Source: Poecilobothrus nobilitatus (lineage: Eukaryota; Arthropoda; Insecta; Diptera; Dolichopodidae). Taken from it: a stretch of 64,000 bases of DNA. A model generated the notes under the pieces. The model saw only the letters and a program-made list of their open reading frames with translations, was not told the DNA's origin and searched no databases. The number at the start of each line of letters is the position of its first letter. The first letter of the stretch is position 1. The DNA lies in assembly GCA_947095535.1 (NCBI GenBank), contig OX352772.1, positions 36,227,445 to 36,291,444 of the forward strand. Reading direction: 5' to 3'. Positions 1 to 9,934 of the stretch are shown piece after piece. Made by a program: the position numbers and the translations under genes.

Positions 1-663
1 ATATTACATAATAACAACAAAGCCACTGGTATTTTCATATTTTTTTTTTTAATTAAATCAGCAAAAAAGTTTTGTTTGTTAATGCGAATTTTTTTTCTTT
101 ATTGTTTAAGTTATTTATGCAAAATATTTAACGCAAATTTAAAAATAAAAATACTTTCACTAATTTTGTCATTCGTCTTGTTCGTACCTACCTAAACTGA
201 GTTAAATAAAGCTTTCTAAAAATCAATTTACAATAGAAGCTTTTAAATATTTGAGTTATAAATCCAATTGTCAAAAATTAACTCACTCAAACTAACTATT
301 GTCATTTGTCAATTTGCATAAATAAATGTAAGAGTTTATAATAATTTAATTAATACCCTGTATAATCTGTTTCATACTTGATTCGCGCTTAAACATCTCT
401 GATCTCGCAGCTGTAGCATTATGAATTTATTGAAGAAAGGTATAAAACGAAAGAAAAAAATATTATTTCGTTTTATATAAATTCAAACAGTGGACAGTGG
501 TGAGTGCTGCAGCTGCGAGTTGCTCTAGCTAGTGCAAAGATTATCTATCTTAATAAGGTGGGCCACTCCATAGATATATTAAGTACTTAATACTTCTATG
601 GGCCACTCTGTCAAATATCAATATGTATACATTTCATTCACTCAGCTGATTACATGTATGAAA
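1..663. other. AT-rich intergenic DNA with two small inverted repeats
   Basis: No coding sequence seen. An inverted repeat pairs CTCGCAGCTGTAGCA (403-417) with TGCTGCAGCTGCGAG (about 505-519), spaced by under 90 bases. A second palindromic stretch around 556-608 repeats GGGCCACTC on both sides of a TTAAGTACTTAA core. Both could be ends of small inverted-repeat elements, but no target duplication was found. Confidence 0.5.
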
Positions 664-1982
664 ACAATAGTCGCGTTCAGGAGAATCTAGAGCTATACTG
701 AATTGCAGCGGTGTAGCATTTAGCGCTGCATGTTTGTACTGAATAATTTGCCACAAAATTCAATGACAATTCGTAGATTTTATTTTTATTTAAATCGTTT
801 TTTTTTTTTAATCTTATATTTTTTATCTCTCAATTTATCAATTTTTAGAAAAATTCTTGAAATCCAAAAATTCTCACAAAATTTTGTAAACAAAAATTTT
901 TGACATTAAATGTAAACACATAAACGTTAATAAAAAGTTACTACTTACAACCATATTCTTGAAAACTTATTATACGAAGAGTATCACTGACGCGATGATT
1001 TGTTATTCTGCAAGACTCTAAAGTGATGTTTTCAATTTGACGCGATATTAAATGTCAAAAGTATCGTGTGTTGTGTTTCTGGAAGACTTTTCCTAGGAAG
1101 CGATAACTATTTTCTATCACGGCAAAATTCTTCGATTTACTTTTAAGTGTTAGGAATTAAGTACTTTTTTTTTAGTTTTTAATTAAGTTTAAGTTTAAAT
1201 AAAAATATAAAAATCGCTAGAGTGGAAAGGAAGTATGTATAATTAAAAATAAATTAGTATTTTAGTGAATGTTGTTTTTGTTTAGTATATTTTACAAATA
1301 AAAAAAATTCTTTTTGTTTTATAAATATATTGAACTAGCACCGGAGTACATACATAGTTATAAGTTGCAAGAAGCCCCAGTATCTTGCGAACTAGAAGTC
1401 GGACCGACATGATTTAACTCTCTGATTTTGTTGTAGAATTAAAATATAGAAAAAAAAAAATAAAATGGTTCGACTTTATGCCTGTCCAAAAAAATAGCTC
1501 CTAAAAGGGTGCTACTTTTTGGTACTTTTTTCATTTTTTTTTTTATTTTTAATTTCTATTACAGAATCGGGTACTAGGTTTTATTAATTCCTTTGGTCCA
1601 ACTTCTGGTTCGCTCGCAAGATACGATGACTTCTTGCAACTTATGAATATATACTTTCATTTACTATTTAAAAATCAAAACTCTTTTATAAATAATTTTA
1701 GCTGAACGTTTAAATATAGCAAAATTTTCATTTGGCAGTAAATTACTACCAACATAACAAAAATTTTCATCATGACTCATGAGTCTTCAAGAATTACAAA
1801 TTTATATAGACGTGATGTGATACATATTTTCATCGCGTAAGTGATGAATCTTTAAGAATATGGGTGAAAATTTAGCTGTAAAATGCATGTAGCGCTAGAA
1901 AAAAAAATCGTTCAGTAGAACATTTTATCGAGCGCCTGCAGTTTTTTTTATAGCGCTAGATGCTACTGAACGCGACCATTGT
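664..1982. mobile_element. Foldback-type DNA element with long imperfect inverted arms
   Basis: The left end begins ACAATAGTCGCGTTCAG and the right end, read on the minus strand, begins ACAATGGTCGCGTTCAG; both continue into a CTAG-GCTATA motif. The inverted similarity runs inward for hundreds of bases with gaps. The 945-1000 stretch (GAGTATCACTGACGCGATGA) is matched in reverse at about 1833-1865. ATAAGTTGCAAGAAG at about 1360 is matched in reverse at about 1633-1647, leaving a central loop near 1413-1597. Arms are unequal (about 750 and 385 bp), so one has deletions. No open reading frame of note is present, so it would be non-autonomous. A clear target duplication was not found. Class is uncertain: foldback or a large MITE. 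Confidence 0.7.
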
Positions 1983-2189
1983 GCAGCAGTTTCTTATAAC
2001 CAGTTCCAAGAGATTTCAAGTTGTTATATTAATTAATAATTGAATATATTTTGTTTTTAAAATTAAAATTTAAAAATTACAACTACTTGTAAAGTAACAA
2101 AATAAGTGAGATGAAATTCTTAAAAAAAAATAGAAAAGAAACTATTTCATTGAAGAAATTAAACTAGAGTAATACCAAAGAACATATAA
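1983..2189. other. AT-rich spacer
   Basis: Low-complexity AT-rich DNA between the foldback element and a SINE fragment. Nothing recognisable. Confidence 0.5.
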
Positions 2190-2291
2190 CACATAAATGT
2201 GGACAGGAAATTACACAGCCTTTCCTATTCAGGCGTGGCTGTAAATGTCGTAAGGGGCAATAACTCTTACCACGTGTGTGGAATTGGAACA
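2190..2291 (-). mobile_element. tRNA-derived SINE (family 1), head-truncated copy
   Basis: The same body as the fuller copies at 14633, 26475 and 33106: on the minus strand, the cytosine-rich middle, AATTTCCTGTCCACATTTAT and the tail. The match stops inside the degenerate B box (the plus strand reads GGAATTGGAAC where the family has GGGATTCGAACC), so the tRNA-like head with the A box is missing. It abuts the partial arm repeat that begins near 2313. Confidence 0.8.
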
Positions 2292-2312
2292 ATGAGAAAT
2301 TCATAATTACCC

Positions 2313-2775
2313 GTATTCTTGATGTCTTATCATACGAAGAGTATCACTGACGCGATGTTTGATATTCTGCAAGACGCTAAAGTGATGTTAAATTGACGCG
2401 ATATCAAATGTCAAAGGTATCGTGTATGGTATTTCTGCAAGACTTTGCCACGAAGCGATAGCCATTTTCTATGATAGCAAAATTCTTACAATAAACATCA
2501 CTTTTAAGCAATTCCTTACCAATTAAGTATTTTTGTTTTAAAATTTTAGTTAAGTTTAAATTTAAATAAAAATATAACAATAGATAGAGTGGAAAGGAAG
2601 TAGCTATGTATAATTAAAAATAAATTAGTATTTTAGTGAATGTTGTTTTTGTTTAGTATGTTCTACAAATGTAAAAATTTATTTTTTGTTTTATTGAACC
2701 AGCATCGGAGTAAATACATAGTTATAAGTTGCAAGAAGCCCCATATATTGCGAAGTAAAAGTCGGGCCGACTAAT
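2313..2775 (+). repeat. Second copy of the foldback element's left arm
   Basis: Collinear with about 955-1412: it shares GAGTATCACTGACGCGATG, the block AAGTGATGTT...TTGACGCGATAT, GTATCGTGT, AGAGTGGAAAGGAAG and ATAAGTTGCAAGAAGCCCCA in the same order and orientation. Differences are scattered substitutions and short indels. Neither terminal inverted repeat of 664-1982 is present, so this is a fragment or a segmental duplicate of one arm rather than a complete element. Confidence 0.8.
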
Positions 2776-4014
2776 CAAACTAACTAACTAATCAAGTTAC
2801 ACTTTTCTGTTCTAGTTTTTTTTCAGATCTGTTTTGGAATAAACAAACCCAATGTATAAGAGAAAAACAAGAAAAAAATATTCAAATAAAACAGTCGCAA
2901 TATGCACATTTTAATATTTCAATTATATTCAATCAAAGGTTAAGGTGATCACCCAATCCTCGCATCGCTTTCTAAATAAAATAAAGACCAAATGCTAGCG
3001 TCACTTCATGAAATAAATTAAATTCTGTATGTAAAAATTATATTGTCTGACAGCAAACAACCAATATAAGATAAAAATATAAAATAACAAAAAATGTATT
3101 GTCAACGCGAGTAAAAAGTAGAAAGTTGCGCTACTTTAGCATTGCTTTTCTACTAAGTCAAATTCCATTTAAATCAATGTATTTTACTCAAACGTCAAAG
3201 CGACGCGAGCATTGGCTCATCACTTTCTATTATTGTTCTATTATATTTATAAGATGAACCACTCTCAAGGATGTGACCGAATTTTTTTTTTACTACTCGA
3301 AAAAGGATAAATTTTATTATTTAAAAATATTCGCCGTGCGCCCATCAAGTGGGCCTTTTCACTATTAAAATAAAAGAGAATGTAAAAAATATGAATAAAT
3401 TAAAATAAAAATAATTACAACCAATAAAATAGAAAACGTGTATTTAATTTTTCAGTTTCAATAATTCAAGCAAAATTTATTGTGTGATTTATTTCTTTTA
3501 AATATACAGTTCAATAAATTTGCTCGAACAAATCCCAAAATTGTAGGTTTAGTTTTCAAATCAGATGAGATGAATAAATAAAAGCTTGAAATAAAAACGT
3601 TTGAATTAAAACAATGACACTTGGTGATATAAAATAAACTTAAAATACTTTACTACACATAAAAATTCAAGTTATGAAAATTTGTTCTATAGTGATATTC
3701 CAGAATTATTTGTACATAAATTCTATATAATATAATATACATATATATCCTGAATTATTTCTTATATTTATATTGCAAAAAAAACCCTAATATACAGAAT
3801 ATTGTTGTTGTTTAAAAAGTGCAATACAATGGAGTTATGTAATTATTTTTATTTACTTATTTTCATACAATTTTATAACACAATATAAATATGTATATGT
3901 ATGTATGTATGTATAAACATTTTAAATAGAAAAATTTAAACCAAACTAAAAATTATACAGCTTTTGAACTGGTATTGAATAGAATAATTAAATGAAAAAA
4001 AATAGTGTTGATCA
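2776..4014. other. AT-rich intergenic DNA and 3' flank of the next gene
   Basis: No coding sequence seen. Short GC-richer islands occur near 2950-3000 and 3170-3215. An AATAAA on the minus strand (plus-strand TTTATT around 3847-3853) is a possible polyadenylation signal for the minus-strand gene that ends at 4015. A short (GTAT)n run lies at about 3893-3913. Confidence 0.4.
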
Positions 4015-4704
4015 TCAAAGCTCTAAAACTCCATTGATCAAGATATCCTTTGCTATTACATTCTTACCCTCTCTTAACAACTGTTCTTGCAAATTCAATG
4101 TTTCATTATATGACGCCAAAAAAGCTTTACATTTTAAACAAAATTCTTTCGACTCTTCTGCAAACTTTTCAAGATCAGATGCTCTATTTATATATTGAAA
4201 ATGAGCTTCACTTAGTATTTCTGATCCAAATTCAATTTTATTATTTTCATTTCTAAAAATTATATTAAAATCTATAGACAATATATTATTTTCTAAACAA
4301 TTTCACCTTTTCTTTCTTTCATTTGTGTTCTTCAATAATTCAGTCCACTGATTAATTTCTTTTTCAAGATTCATTTCATATCTAAAACAAAAATTATATG
4401 ACTAAATTTAAAGATTTTTAAGTATTTTAACTTACTCGGTTATTTTTATCTTATTTTCAATTTTTTTGTCTTCTAAAAAGGAAAAACAAATATGTAATTT
4501 ATTGTTAAATATGTATATACATATATATGTACAAATAATTTTACCACAAACTCCAAAATCATGTAAGGTAAGACTATTTCTATTTTTGCATAAACTAGAT
4601 AACTTTGATTGTAAATCATCTTCTTTATTTTCCAAATCTACTTCAATAATTTCTACATCCATAAATGAATCTACATTTATATTTTCATCATTATTGGTAA
4701 ACAT
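4015..4704 (-). CDS. Unrecognised protein, three exons, interrupted by an in-frame TGA
   Basis: I do not recognise this gene. Exons on the minus strand are 4704-4545, 4472-4436 and 4381-4015, joined by 72 and 54 bp introns with GT...AG ends; the second donor is GTAAGT. Splicing keeps one frame: an acidic N terminus (MFTNNDENINVDSFMDVEII, rich in D/E/N), then a charged, probably helical stretch (DKKIENKIKI, EKEINQWTELLKN), then a TGA at 4305-4303. The same frame continues without interruption for 95 more codons of heptad-like, charged sequence (SDLEKFAEESKEF, LNLQEQLLREGK) to a TAA-type end at 4015. With the TGA read or repaired the product is about 187 residues; stopping there gives 91. A 35-nt intron that would remove the TGA shifts frame into a stop. 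Possibilities are a recent nonsense allele or pseudogene, a sequence error, or readthrough. It shares a divergent promoter region with the gene at 5190. Confidence 0.6.
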
Positions 4705-5189
4705 TTTAAAAATGTTTAAAATGCATTTGTTTATAATTTATTTTTAGTTAAACGAATATATATCCTAAGCAGTATAAATATTTAATTTTATTAATGTAAT
4801 GAATTTTGTTTGAATCAATTAAATAATTTCATAAAATACTTGATGTCCTTTTAATATATTTTTTTCAAATCTGTTAAAATTATCAACAACTGTGAACTGA
4901 TATATTCAATATGCCAAAAAACCAAAAACCAACCATTCTTTTTTTACTGTCGTTAAATTAATACAAAACAAACATAAATAAAATAGAAATTTTATAATTT
5001 CTAAATTACTATGGAATTGCAGCGCACTCAAATATTTTTAAAAAATTTTTATTATTTACATTTTTAATTTTGGCAGCAAAGTCTAGTTTGAAAAACCTTC
5101 TTTCTATTATTGATGCAACTGTCAAATTTTAATTCAACTTTTTATATTTTCATATTTTTGCTTCAAACGTCAAATTTCAAAACATTTAG
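4705..5189. promoter_or_regulatory. Probable shared promoter region of a divergent gene pair
   Basis: 485 bp separate the start codons of the minus-strand gene (ATG at 4704-4702) and the plus-strand gene (ATG at 5190). Both promoters and 5' leaders must lie here unless either gene has a further upstream non-coding exon. The plus-strand ATG is preceded by TTTCAAAACATTTAG, which could also serve as a splice acceptor. No TATA box or initiator stands out in the AT-rich background. Confidence 0.4.
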
Positions 5190-5729
5190 ATGGAAGAAAA
5201 TTTTTTTGAAAATGAAATTAATGAAGACGAAATACCTATTAAAAAAATATATATGGATAATTCAAAACATAAAGATTCTACATATGAAGAAAACAAATGG
5301 CAAAGGTTTGCTAATGATTTAGGTGCATCAGATAAGGACAATTTTTTCTCATCTTATCAAGATTTGGTTAATGAAGTAATAGAACAAATTCACGATGATG
5401 AAGATTCATTTTTAATTAGTGATTGTGATTATGATTCACAAAATTCTATATACTCTGAAGACAATATAACTTTTGCAAGAGAATCCAAAAAAATATTCCA
5501 AAATAAGCGGAAAGATGTGAAAATTCAAAATTCTATCAAATCAAATGGAACTAAATATTCAAGCATAATAGAAAAGATTACAAAAAAAGAATCATCAATT
5601 TCATTGTTTTGTGAATCAATGGCTACAACAATATTAAATGCTAATTTACCAACCGAAGTGATACTCCAAATCCAAAGAGATGTTTTAAATGTTGTTACTG
5701 CTCATATTGCAGCAAATAAAGAAAACTAA
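5190..5729 (+). CDS. Small acidic protein with a BESS-like C terminus
   Basis: An uninterrupted 179-codon frame, unusually long for this AT-rich DNA. The N-terminal third is acidic (MEENFFENEINEDEIPIKK) and the middle is rich in Asp, Asn and Ser, with a lysine-rich patch near residues 99-118. Residues about 136-172 (SSISLFCESMATTILNANLP, then EVILQIQRDVLNVV) resemble the BESS motif, a short helical protein-interaction module of Drosophila regulators such as Dip3, Su(var)3-7 and Adf-1: a Phe/Leu-rich first helix, a proline turn, and a second helix with alternating hydrophobic and basic residues. No MADF DNA-binding domain is present, though MADF and BESS usually occur together. An upstream exon is possible because ACATTTAG precedes the ATG. 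An AATAAA overlaps the stop (5728-5733). A nuclear regulatory role is inference from the BESS-like region only. Confidence 0.6.
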   Translation: MEENFFENEINEDEIPIKKIYMDNSKHKDSTYEENKWQRFANDLGASDKDNFFSSYQDLVNEVIEQIHDDEDSFLISDCDYDSQNSIYSEDNITFARESKKIFQNKRKDVKIQNSIKSNGTKYSSIIEKITKKESSISLFCESMATTILNANLPTEVILQIQRDVLNVVTAHIAANKEN

Positions 5730-6373
5730 TAAAATCAATTTGTTTGTTTATATATTAAGTTACTGTAAAATGTGTGTATGTATATAAATTGTGTGATTCA
5801 ATATAAATTAATTTTTAACTTAAAAAATTTTTAAGTCTACACTGTATAGTATATATTTTTAAATTCTTGAATTGAAAAAACTGCAATGTTATATTTAATT
5901 CCATTTTTTTTTTATAAATTTTAGAATGAAGTGTGAATAATCAATACATATTTCACAACTCAACTTTTTTAGTGCTGTACGTAAAAAAAAGTAAATTTCT
6001 AATTGAAAATGTGTTCCACTTCCACACAAGATACTTTTGTATCATAATAAAACGCGGACAGAACTCCTAGATAATAGATACATCTCCTAGACAAATATTG
6101 TATCGTCACTTAATTCCTTTTATATGTATATATTATATATAATAAACATATGTACATATAAATTTTTCATGTTCGTGTCAATATTAGGCGTAAAAAATAA
6201 ATGCAAACTAGGCAGTTTATGATGAAATAATCCACCTTTTAAAGTAATCTAATTTAAATTCTTTCTTAAAAATAATTATTTAATACAAATTTATTTAATT
6301 TAAGTTCTAACTTTATTTAATATAGGTACGTACATTTAATACTTTTTAAGATTAAAAAAAATGTTTTTGCGAT
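5730..6373. other. Convergent 3' intergenic region
   Basis: Lies between the tail-to-tail BESS-like and dUTPase genes. It should contain both 3' UTRs. AATAAA-like signals are present on both strands, for example at 5728-5733 (plus) and 6373-6378 (minus), but in DNA this AT-rich they are weak evidence. No other feature seen. Confidence 0.5.
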
Positions 6374-6969
6374 TTATTCATCCATTTTTTTTTTTTTAGT
6401 TGGAATGTCTCCACTAACCCCAGTTGATCCAAAACCACCTTCTCCACGTTCAGTTGAACTTAATGATTTCTCTTCAATTAATTCTGGATAATATATCCTT
6501 TCACAAATAAATTGGGCAATTCTATCACCTTTTTTAACCTGCAAATTGAACAAGATATTAGTGAACTGTGCCATAAAGATAAATTTCTATTTAAGATGTA
6601 CTTCAAAATCTAAATCAGAATGATTGAATAATACAACTCCTAAATTTCCTCTGTAATCTTCGTCAACAACTCCTGCTCCAACATCAATGAAATTTTTAAC
6701 AGCTAAACCTGAACGAGGTGCCACTCGCCCATATGATCCTTCTGGAACATGAACTTGTAAATCAGTTTTCACCAAAAATTTCCCTCTAAAATTGATAATA
6801 TACAAAACGGCAAAAAAAATAATTACTTTTTAAAATTTTACCTTGCAGGGACAGTACAATCATAAGCACTTTTTAAATCATATCCGGCAGCTTTTATAGA
6901 ACCTTTTACTGGCGCAAAAGCATTTTCAGTTAATTTTGCATAACGTAAAACACACTTTTCAACAACCAT
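6374..6969 (-). CDS. dUTPase: Deoxyuridine 5'-triphosphate nucleotidohydrolase (dUTPase)
   Basis: Hydrolyses dUTP to dUMP and pyrophosphate, supplying dTMP synthesis and keeping uracil out of DNA; active as a homotrimer. Exons on the minus strand are 6969-6842, 6785-6602 and 6538-6374, with 56 and 63 bp GT-AG introns; together they encode 158 residues. All five trimeric dUTPase motifs are present in order: motif 1 [11 protein letters not shown] (about 25-35), motif 2 APRSGLAVK, motif 3 [12 protein letters not shown] (with the catalytic Asp and the Tyr that selects against ribose), motif 4 [12 protein letters not shown], and the C-terminal arm motif 5 [10 protein letters not shown]. The start is ATG at 6969 in the good context AAAAATGG; an in-frame upstream Met at 7032 precedes hydrophobic, poorly conserved sequence and is rejected. 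No mitochondrial leader is visible. The tail PTKKKKMDE could be a nuclear localisation signal. Length and motifs match a functional cellular enzyme. Confidence 0.97.
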
Positions 6970-8361
6970 TTTTGTTAATTTACTTTTAGTAATTTTATAA
7001 TAAATATCTAATTTATATAATATAATAATCACGATAAAATTTTAAATCTATATCGTTCTCAACTTGTTCCGTTCTGTCTGATCACTGTTATGATTTGCGA
7101 ATGATTTATTGATTGGTAGATTGAAATTGAATAATGAATATATGAAATATGAATGACGGAAATACATTTTTTTCAAAAATTGGCGCAAAAATTTTGTTGT
7201 TAAACAGAAAAAAAAATACAAAATATATAATTTTGGCATACAACATACAACCTTAAACAGCCAAAACAGCTTATTTAATCAGACTTTACATATTTCAGTT
7301 TGGTTTTTTATTTTATAACGACATCTATTATCTATTGTTTTGAAAAATTTTTAAAAATAATAAACTTTTAAGAACAAAAGTTCTTAGAAAGACAAAAATA
7401 TCAAAAACGTTCTCCTAATTCACTTTTACAACTTTAAATTGCAGCCAAAAGCGTTCATTACATTTTAAAAACCTTTCAGTCCCAAATTATGAAAGAAAAA
7501 GTAATATTTCATCAAATAACATTTGAATGACAAGAAAGCCAGAAAAGAGTTTAGATTTTTTTTTTAACTTTCGGAATTTTAGGGAGTTGTAGCCATATTA
7601 TAGCTACCATGGGTCAATAGTCAATAGTTTAATATTTAAAAATAATTTTTAACCCTTGCTTTCCCATGGTAAGTAAATGGCACAAATAATTTAACAGGTT
7701 ATAAAATATAATGTACTTAGAGCATGTAAAGTTTTGATATTGTTTTTTTTGTTTATCCCGCGTGCTTTTACATTAATTCAAATTTAAAAAAAATTATCGC
7801 AGTAGGATTTTATTAATAGTTCAATAATTCAAGTCAGTGTATGTTGAAATTCAATACAATTCGCTATTTATTACAATATTACAGGTAAGGTCGGTATTTC
7901 ACATCAATATTTTCATAATTTTTTATTTTCAGTAAATGCGTATTTCCACACGGGTTGTAAGAATGACCACTTTTACTTTCACTTCACCCTTTCTTTCGTA
8001 TAAACTATTTTTTCGGCGGTCATTTTCAGTAGTCTTTTTAAGCTCAAATTTTTGTGGTTGAACAAGTGAGTCTACTAATACAAATACAAAATTAAATAAA
8101 AGTTTTTATGAGGGTTAACAAAATTTTATGTATCTAATCTACATGATTTATTATTGTTTTAAAATTCAACCAAAGCGGTTCAAATTAACTGAAAGGTAGA
8201 CTGTATGCAGAATTTTTTTTATATTTATGTACTATTTATATCTATGTATGAATTAAAAAAAATATACTTACGTCGTATTTATATGTACATATATACATAC
8301 ACAAATACGTACTTTCATGTTTTAGTTTTGTGTAGTACATCGTTTTTTTTAACGTGAAAAT
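6970..8361. other. dUTPase upstream flank and intergenic DNA
   Basis: Contains the dUTPase promoter and 5' leader (immediately above 6969 on the minus strand) but no clear core motif. The rest, 7240-8361, is AT-rich with no coding signal. A GC-richer patch near 7930-8060 has nothing recognisable. Confidence 0.4.
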
Positions 8362-8620
8362 ATGGGAAAACGAAATTTAGTTGAAACTTGGTCAAGAAAA
8401 GAAACTTTAGTATTAATTACAGAATTACAAAATTATTATATAACCCAATCGATCCTCATTACACAAACAAAATTCGAAAAATGAGGCTTACCTTTGCATT
8501 TTGGAAGAAGTAAAAAAACTAAAAAATATTACGATTGAATATTTATATATAAAAAGAAAAATTAAAACTCTTTCATCCTAACTAGCTAAAGAAAAACCAA
8601 AAATTAGGAACTTACCTTTC
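8362..8620 (+). pseudogene. Decayed MADF-domain relic
   Basis: Reading from ATG 8362 gives MGKRNLVETWSRKETLVLIT and ELQNYY, which fits the first helix of a MADF domain (W-x-R/x-E-T-L-x-L-I-x-x-L). The continuation is in another frame from about 8440: NPIDPHYTNKIRKM, the loop and second helix. A third frame from about 8495 gives ILEEVKKLKNITIEYLYIKR and then KIKTLSS, stop, LAKEKPKIR, the end of the domain. So the homology crosses two frameshifts and one stop codon. MADF domains are Myb/SANT-like DNA-binding domains common in flies, usually paired with a BESS motif. The frame order and spacing make chance unlikely. A functional gene is not possible as read. Confidence 0.65.
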
Positions 8621-9149
8621 AATATAATTTTTATATAAATAAAATAATTCAAATTTATGTTATATTTTTATTTAAAATTATACCAAGCGAATTTAAAATT
8701 TCCTTAATTTATAAATTTTTTTTTAAATATTTTACGAACCGTTAAATGCTTGATTTTATTTTTATATATTATTCCTATCAACTTTTATTTTTAAATAAAA
8801 TATTTACACACCCATATACACGTGGATTCGACTCATTACGACCAGTGTGGAACAGTCTGGAAAAGCTAATGACAGTAAAAAATGATGAGTTACTACACAC
8901 ACACACATAAATAATGGAACCATCATTTTCGGATCAGTAATTTTAACATTCGGCAAGTGCTCCGAAAATTTTATTCTCTTGTCCAATTTTCTTTTATCTT
9001 CTTGTCCAATCTACTTACGATGGCGGCATGGCGCGCACTAAATAAATTTCTAAACATAATATATATGAAATTTGAAATGTAATTTCTGAATAAATTTTTA
9101 TTTCATTAATCTGTTCATGTCTATAAATTTGAAAACAAATTTTATATAA
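8621..9149. other. Intergenic DNA with a short GC-richer patch
   Basis: 8800-9040 is richer in G+C than its surroundings and includes ACGATGGCGGCATGGCGCGC at 9017-9036, which resembles YY1/Pho-type GCCAT-core sites, and a (CA)n tract near 8895-8907. The 60-codon frame on the minus strand here has no recognisable protein character. No gene is supported. Confidence 0.4.
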
Positions 9150-9934
9150 GGCGACAGTTATAGCTATCAGAAATGCTTCCGGAACAAACGTTTCACTGAA
9201 AACGTATACTTTTTTCCGTATAGGCGATTATAGCCATCATTAAAATGATCTGTCAAATGGCAAATGACAATACTGAAGGCAAAATAAAAGTATGTCGTTA
9301 TTATATATTATATTCGTTATATTAGCGTTATTTCGATGTTTGTAAAATAAAGTTTTATTATTTTTATTTATTTAATTATTATTGGCAGAAAATGATACTA
9401 ATAAAGAATAAAAAAAGATTATTCTATTTAGTAATGGCATTGGCTGAATTGAGAAGAATAAAAAAGTATAAATTTTTTAGAATTATTTTTTTTTTTTTTA
9501 CTTTTTTTTAAATTTCCATTTTAAAACAAAAAATTTTAAAACTAAACTTAAACAAAATAATAAAAAAAAACAAATTTTAAGTCTAAACTCATTAAAATAC
9601 ATAATGAAATATATCAAGAATTGCATCAGAATTTTTTTCAATGACAAACTGAAATGGGAAGAAATGAAACATATGTCATTGGAACAAATTTGTTTCATTA
9701 GCAAAATTACTGATCAGTTGTTCAGGAAAATGACTACCAATCCGGAAAATTACAAAATTGATTTTATTTTTAAATATTTAACTTAAAATTTAAAAATTCG
9801 TAGCAGAATTTATTCTTTAGAAAGTATTTAACCATTAAATCAACACTTTTGTTAAATTTTATATGTCTTTGCTGAAAAAAAATTGAAAATAAACATTTCC
9901 CGGAAGCATTTCAATGATAGCTATAACTGGCGCC
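9150..9934. mobile_element. Terminal-inverted-repeat element of about 785 bp
   Basis: The left end GGCGACAGTTATAGCTATCA and the right end, read on the minus strand, GGCGCCAGTTATAGCTATCA, match except for one base; the match continues to GAAATGCTTCCGG with a small gap. A further degenerate repeat of the end (AGGCGATTATAGCCATCA) lies at about 9222. I could not define a target duplication. The interior holds a 60-codon frame (see next entry). It is a non-autonomous or decayed DNA transposon of undetermined superfamily. Confidence 0.75.
9380..9786 (+). pseudogene. Possible transposase N-terminal relic inside the 9150-9934 element
   Basis: Near 9410-9470 one frame reads KKRLFYLVMALAELRRIKK, and 9604-9786 is open for 60 codons starting MKYIKNCIRIFFNDKLKWEE and including MKHMSLEQICFISKITDQL. 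An Arg-rich segment followed by a phenylalanine pair and an M-x-x-MS..Q.CFI motif faintly recalls the N terminus of PIF/Harbinger nucleases, where a similar motif (FF.Y.RMS...F..L) precedes the catalytic domain. The resemblance is weak, the two segments are not in one frame, and no catalytic residues are present. It could equally be chance sequence. Confidence 0.2.

Noticed and set aside
4015..4281. Start codon inside the third exon for a separate short gene
   Set aside because: The codon there is TTG, not ATG, and the frame is continuous with the upstream exons apart from the TGA.
4267..4301. A 35 bp intron (GTGAAA...CTATAG) that would remove the in-frame TGA of the 4015-4704 gene
   Set aside because: Shorter than any credible fly intron and it shifts the reading frame straight into a stop.
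6970..7032. Upstream in-frame Met for a longer dUTPase
   Set aside because: The extra 21 residues are hydrophobic and AT-driven; the ATG at 6969 has a good context and fits the family length.
8804..8986. 60-codon frame on the minus strand in a GC-richer patch
   Set aside because: No domain or family pattern; the GC content comes partly from a CA repeat.
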